Shown here: in pieces, positions 61,947 to 64,000 of the stretch
Layout of the letters: every line of letters begins with the position of its first letter
Numbering within the stretch: the first letter of the stretch is position 1
DNA from: an uncultured Aquimarina sp.
GTDB lineage: Bacteria > Bacteroidota > Bacteroidia > Flavobacteriales > Flavobacteriaceae
Direction of reading: 5' to 3'
Assembly: GCA_947502885.1 (NCBI GenBank)
Contig: CANNBP010000005.1
Coordinates: 269,069-333,068, forward strand
DNA: 64,000 bases
Position numbers and translations under genes: made by a program
The notes under the pieces: generated by a model
Told to the model about the DNA's origin: nothing
Seen by the model: the letters and a program-made list of their open reading frames with translations, nothing else
Database searches by the model: none

Positions 61947-62330
61947 ATGAGTATAAAATATTTTTCCATTGCTTTCTTTTGGCTTTTTACTGTAAACTCT
62001 GTTTCACAAGTAAAAGATTGTTCTAAATTTAGAACAGGAACATTTAAAAACAATGATAATACAGTAATTGTACGCAATGATTCTCTACAAGTTGAAGTAG
62101 ACACAAAAACTAATCATAAATATAAAGCTGCTGTTAAATGGCTCTCTGACTGCCAATATACATTAACTTTTGTAGAGATTACAGATCCTTCATTTAGTCA
62201 AATGACCGGTATTAAATTAACGGTAGATATTCTTGATGTTTCAGAAAACTCTTATCGGTACAGGGCATATAATGATAGCCTTGAAGTAAGAAGTGAACTC
62301 ACTAAAACAAAAAACAGTTATAAACTTTAA
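61947..62330 (+). CDS. Secreted small protein, unknown
   Basis: A 127-residue protein with a signal peptide (1-20, ending NSVSQV). The mature part starts with DCSKFRTGTFK and is beta-rich (VIVRNDSLQVEVDTKTNHKY, LSDCQYTLTFVEITD), with two cysteines that may pair. I recognise the general form of short Bacteroidota periplasmic proteins but no family. It is a plus-strand gene lying between two minus-strand RHS modules and ends at a terminator, so it is separate from them. Confidence 0.75.
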   Translation: MSIKYFSIAFFWLFTVNSVSQVKDCSKFRTGTFKNNDNTVIVRNDSLQVEVDTKTNHKYKAAVKWLSDCQYTLTFVEITDPSFSQMTGIKLTVDILDVSENSYRYRAYNDSLEVRSELTKTKNSYKL

Positions 62331-62349
62331 GTAAATAACTGTTTTTTTT
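62311..62349 (+). terminator. Terminator overlapping the end of the small secreted protein gene
   Basis: An 11-bp stem, aaaacagttat (62311-62321) and ataactgtttt (62335-62345), followed by a T-run. The left arm lies within the last codons. Confidence 0.7.
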
Positions 62350-62358
62350 ATTCTATAA

Positions 62359-62835
62359 TTAAGTTATTGCATTTTTAAACTCATCATATTTATCTATATC
62401 CCAAGGGAGACCCCAAGTATTGTGTTTATGATTCCCTTTCAATAATATTTCTGGGATTTCTAATTTAATCACATGCTTACTTAAAATATTAATGCAGTTG
62501 GATAAAAAAAGCTTAGGATGATCGGTTGTTTGACCAAATAAATCTACTATCCCTATTTCTATTGCATTATCAATTAATTTATAAAAATCTTCAAATAGGT
62601 TTTCTGGAATAATATTTTTTAAAGAAGTAGGAAGATTATCTCCTCTACCTATAATTTCTATATTTAATCCTTTCTGATTCCAATTAGGAAGGTTTTCAGA
62701 TACTAACAATTCAAATAAATGATTTGTTAATTCATCAATACCTTTATAGTTAATGCTATACTTCTCACAAAAAGACAATATACAAAGAGCACCTATAGCC
62801 TGTTTTTCTCTTATGCTAGCTTTTTCTAAATTCAT
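62359..62835 (-). CDS. Probable immunity protein of the RHS deaminase toxin
   Basis: A 158-residue soluble protein, largely helical (REKQAIGALCILSFCEKY near the start). It lies 9 bases downstream of the RHS gene with the deaminase-like tip, the standard place for the cognate immunity gene. It has a conserved-looking end (NHKHNTWGLPWDIDKYDEF). No family name can be given. Confidence 0.65.
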   Translation of the reverse strand: MNLEKASIREKQAIGALCILSFCEKYSINYKGIDELTNHLFELLVSENLPNWNQKGLNIEIIGRGDNLPTSLKNIIPENLFEDFYKLIDNAIEIGIVDLFGQTTDHPKLFLSNCINILSKHVIKLEIPEILLKGNHKHNTWGLPWDIDKYDEFKNAIT

Positions 62836-62844
62836 ATTTAAAAA

Positions 62845-64000
62845 TTATTCTTCTACAGTTATATTATTCTTTTCGAGTAATCCAGAACAAGTTGAACAAG
62901 GAGGTTTATTCGTTCCATGGACACCCGTAGTACTATTTTCTCCTCTAACATTCGCTACACTTATTGTAGCTCCTTCTACATCATACCCTTTATTGTTTGC
63001 TCGGGCAATGGCATTTACTTCTGCACATTGTCCACAATATTCATTTATCCCAACATCCTCTATGTCTGCTTGTGTCTGCGCATTTTGCACACCTCCTTGG
63101 TTTCTTCCCACAACCATTCTACCATCTTTTGTTTGGAGTACTGCAACAGTATTAGGTCTGTTTTTAGCACTTAATTTTTGAGCTTTATCAGCCAATTTTT
63201 GAGCAGCATTCTTTACAACTTTTGTTGTATTGGTTGTTACCTTTGTTTTTACTTTGCCTCCTGGAGACATTCCTGCCAATGCTCCTGATATTACGCGAAA
63301 TTGGGCTTTCTTATCTCCATTAAAAGCTTTCTTTATAGTCTCTCCACCTGCTAACTTAACTAATGCATCACCAAAATAATTACCTGTAATATTTTTAGTA
63401 GGCCCTGTACTAGTACTGGAAGATGGTTTCTCAGCCCGTCTTCTTTGCGCATCTTGTACAGGTTTTACAAATACCCTTTTTAAACCTTCAGCAGCATTGT
63501 TAAGCCATTCTTTTACTTCTTTACCTTCAAGTTCCGTACCAATACCGAACTTGTTTTCCTGAAAGGCAAAGGTAGCATTATAATCATATTTTTCTGCCAG
63601 TGGATCAATTTGCCAGAATCTACCTATTTGAGGGTCACTAATACGATAACGCCATTCGTGAACACCTAGCCCCAAGTCTTCTGTAAACTCTTGTCCTTGG
63701 TAGGTTTTTAGGTTATTCTTAGCCCCATGTATAACACTACTAATTCCTTGCCAAGTAGATCCAAATGGATAATAGTGTTGCTCTCTCCTAATCTCTTCGT
63801 GATAATCGCCATCACCGTCAATATCTATACCGTTTCGGGTAAAATCAATCTTACCGTCACCATCATTATCTGCAAAACTTATTCGGTTATTTTTCCACAT
63901 ATCCGTGATAGAATAGATATACGTATAAGAACCGTTAGTTTCTTTTTCTATATATCCTTCTGGATGATTGATTGATTTTAGCGTACCATTTTCATACACA
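62845..64000 (-). CDS. RHS repeat protein with deaminase-like toxin tip (N-terminus outside window)
   Basis: The last 384 residues of an RHS protein; the frame is open to the right edge, so the start is outside. The RHS core end is visible (YRISDPQIGRFWQIDPLAEK, about residues 135-155 of the visible part), preceded by the typical YYPFGSTWQGIS. The C-terminal about 100 residues have the deaminase-fold motifs: CAEVNAIA (the C/H-A-E zinc-binding and proton-shuttle site) and PCSTC (the P-C-x-x-C site). The toxin is therefore probably a cytidine/adenosine-type deaminase that edits nucleic acid or nucleotides. An immunity gene follows 9 bases downstream. Confidence 0.85.
   Translation of the reverse strand, partial: VYENGTLKSINHPEGYIEKETNGSYTYIYSITDMWKNNRISFADNDGDGKIDFTRNGIDIDGDGDYHEEIRREQHYYPFGSTWQGISSVIHGAKNNLKTYQGQEFTEDLGLGVHEWRYRISDPQIGRFWQIDPLAEKYDYNATFAFQENKFGIGTELEGKEVKEWLNNAAEGLKRVFVKPVQDAQRRRAEKPSSSTSTGPTKNITGNYFGDALVKLAGGETIKKAFNGDKKAQFRVISGALAGMSPGGKVKTKVTTNTTKVVKNAAQKLADKAQKLSAKNRPNTVAVLQTKDGRMVVGRNQGGVQNAQTQADIEDVGINEYCGQCAEVNAIARANNKGYDVEGATISVANVRGENSTTGVHGTNKPPCSTCSGLLEKNNITVEE

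Noticed and set aside
61947..62330. Small secreted protein as an immunity protein of an RHS toxin
   Set aside because: It is on the opposite strand from both RHS modules, has its own terminator and is not downstream of either toxin tip.
1..64000. CRISPR arrays, tRNA or rRNA genes, insertion sequence transposases
   Set aside because: No regularly spaced repeats with spacers, no cloverleaf sequences, no conserved rRNA segments and no transposase-like frames were noticed when reading through the window; this is by eye and not a computed search.

Overview
The window is AT-rich DNA from a member of the Bacteroidota, most likely a marine Flavobacteriaceae (Aquimarina-like; the genus is inference). 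The evidence is threefold. Several large secreted proteins end in type IX secretion (T9SS) sorting domains. Many genes are preceded by the flavobacterial promoter signature TTG...TAnnTTTG. Typical Bacteroidota families are present (DUF2480, DUF3078, choice-of-anchor B, MbnP, RHS toxins, TPR-membrane-HTH regulators). No rRNA or tRNA gene was seen.

Layout. 1-3.6 kb: end of a membrane protein, a hypothetical gene, and a 7-TM protein overlapping a NarL-type histidine kinase with its response regulator. 4.1-6.4 kb: a TPR-TM-AraC regulator followed by two tiny leader-peptide genes (a lanthipeptide-like precursor and a Cys-rich GG-type peptide), both too small for routine gene calling. 6.6-15.8 kb: a 1540-aa secreted nuclease, a lipoprotein, a second EEP-fold enzyme, hflX and a DUF3078 protein. 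16-22.4 kb: a copper-type surface operon (choice-of-anchor B protein, seven-repeat propeller lipoprotein, MbnP-like protein, MbnH-like diheme protein). It is preceded by a long leader holding an 18-codon Cys-containing upstream ORF. 22.5-35.2 kb: the SUF iron-sulfur locus (sufA, sufB, a His-rich lipoprotein, sufC, sufD, then sufS, sufE, a DUF59 protein, DUF2480, DUF3078). It is split after sufD by a terminator and a 4.3-kb block with a second TPR-TM-AraC regulator, a second GG-type Cys peptide and a serine hydrolase. 35.4-53.7 kb: DoxX-like protein, prolyl oligopeptidase, a third TPR regulator (LuxR-type HTH) divergent from a T9SS S8 protease with three phased direct repeats between them, an ABC ATPase, S41 protease, rnpA, M1 and S8 peptidases, an MBL hydrolase, a SulP transporter and a universal stress protein.

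53.9-64 kb is an accessory, decayed region. It has a truncated glycosyltransferase, small HTH genes, a toxin/immunity-like pair between 29-bp direct repeats, a run of probable immunity genes, a 5'-truncated RHS gene with a nucleotidyltransferase-like tip, and, running off the right edge, a second RHS gene with a deaminase tip and its probable immunity gene.

The best candidates for something undescribed are the twice-repeated pairing of TPR-TM-AraC regulators with leader-type Cys-rich peptides, the Cys-containing uORF ahead of the MbnP/MbnH operon, and the 11/32-bp phased repeats next to the third TPR regulator. Functions assigned to these are inference.
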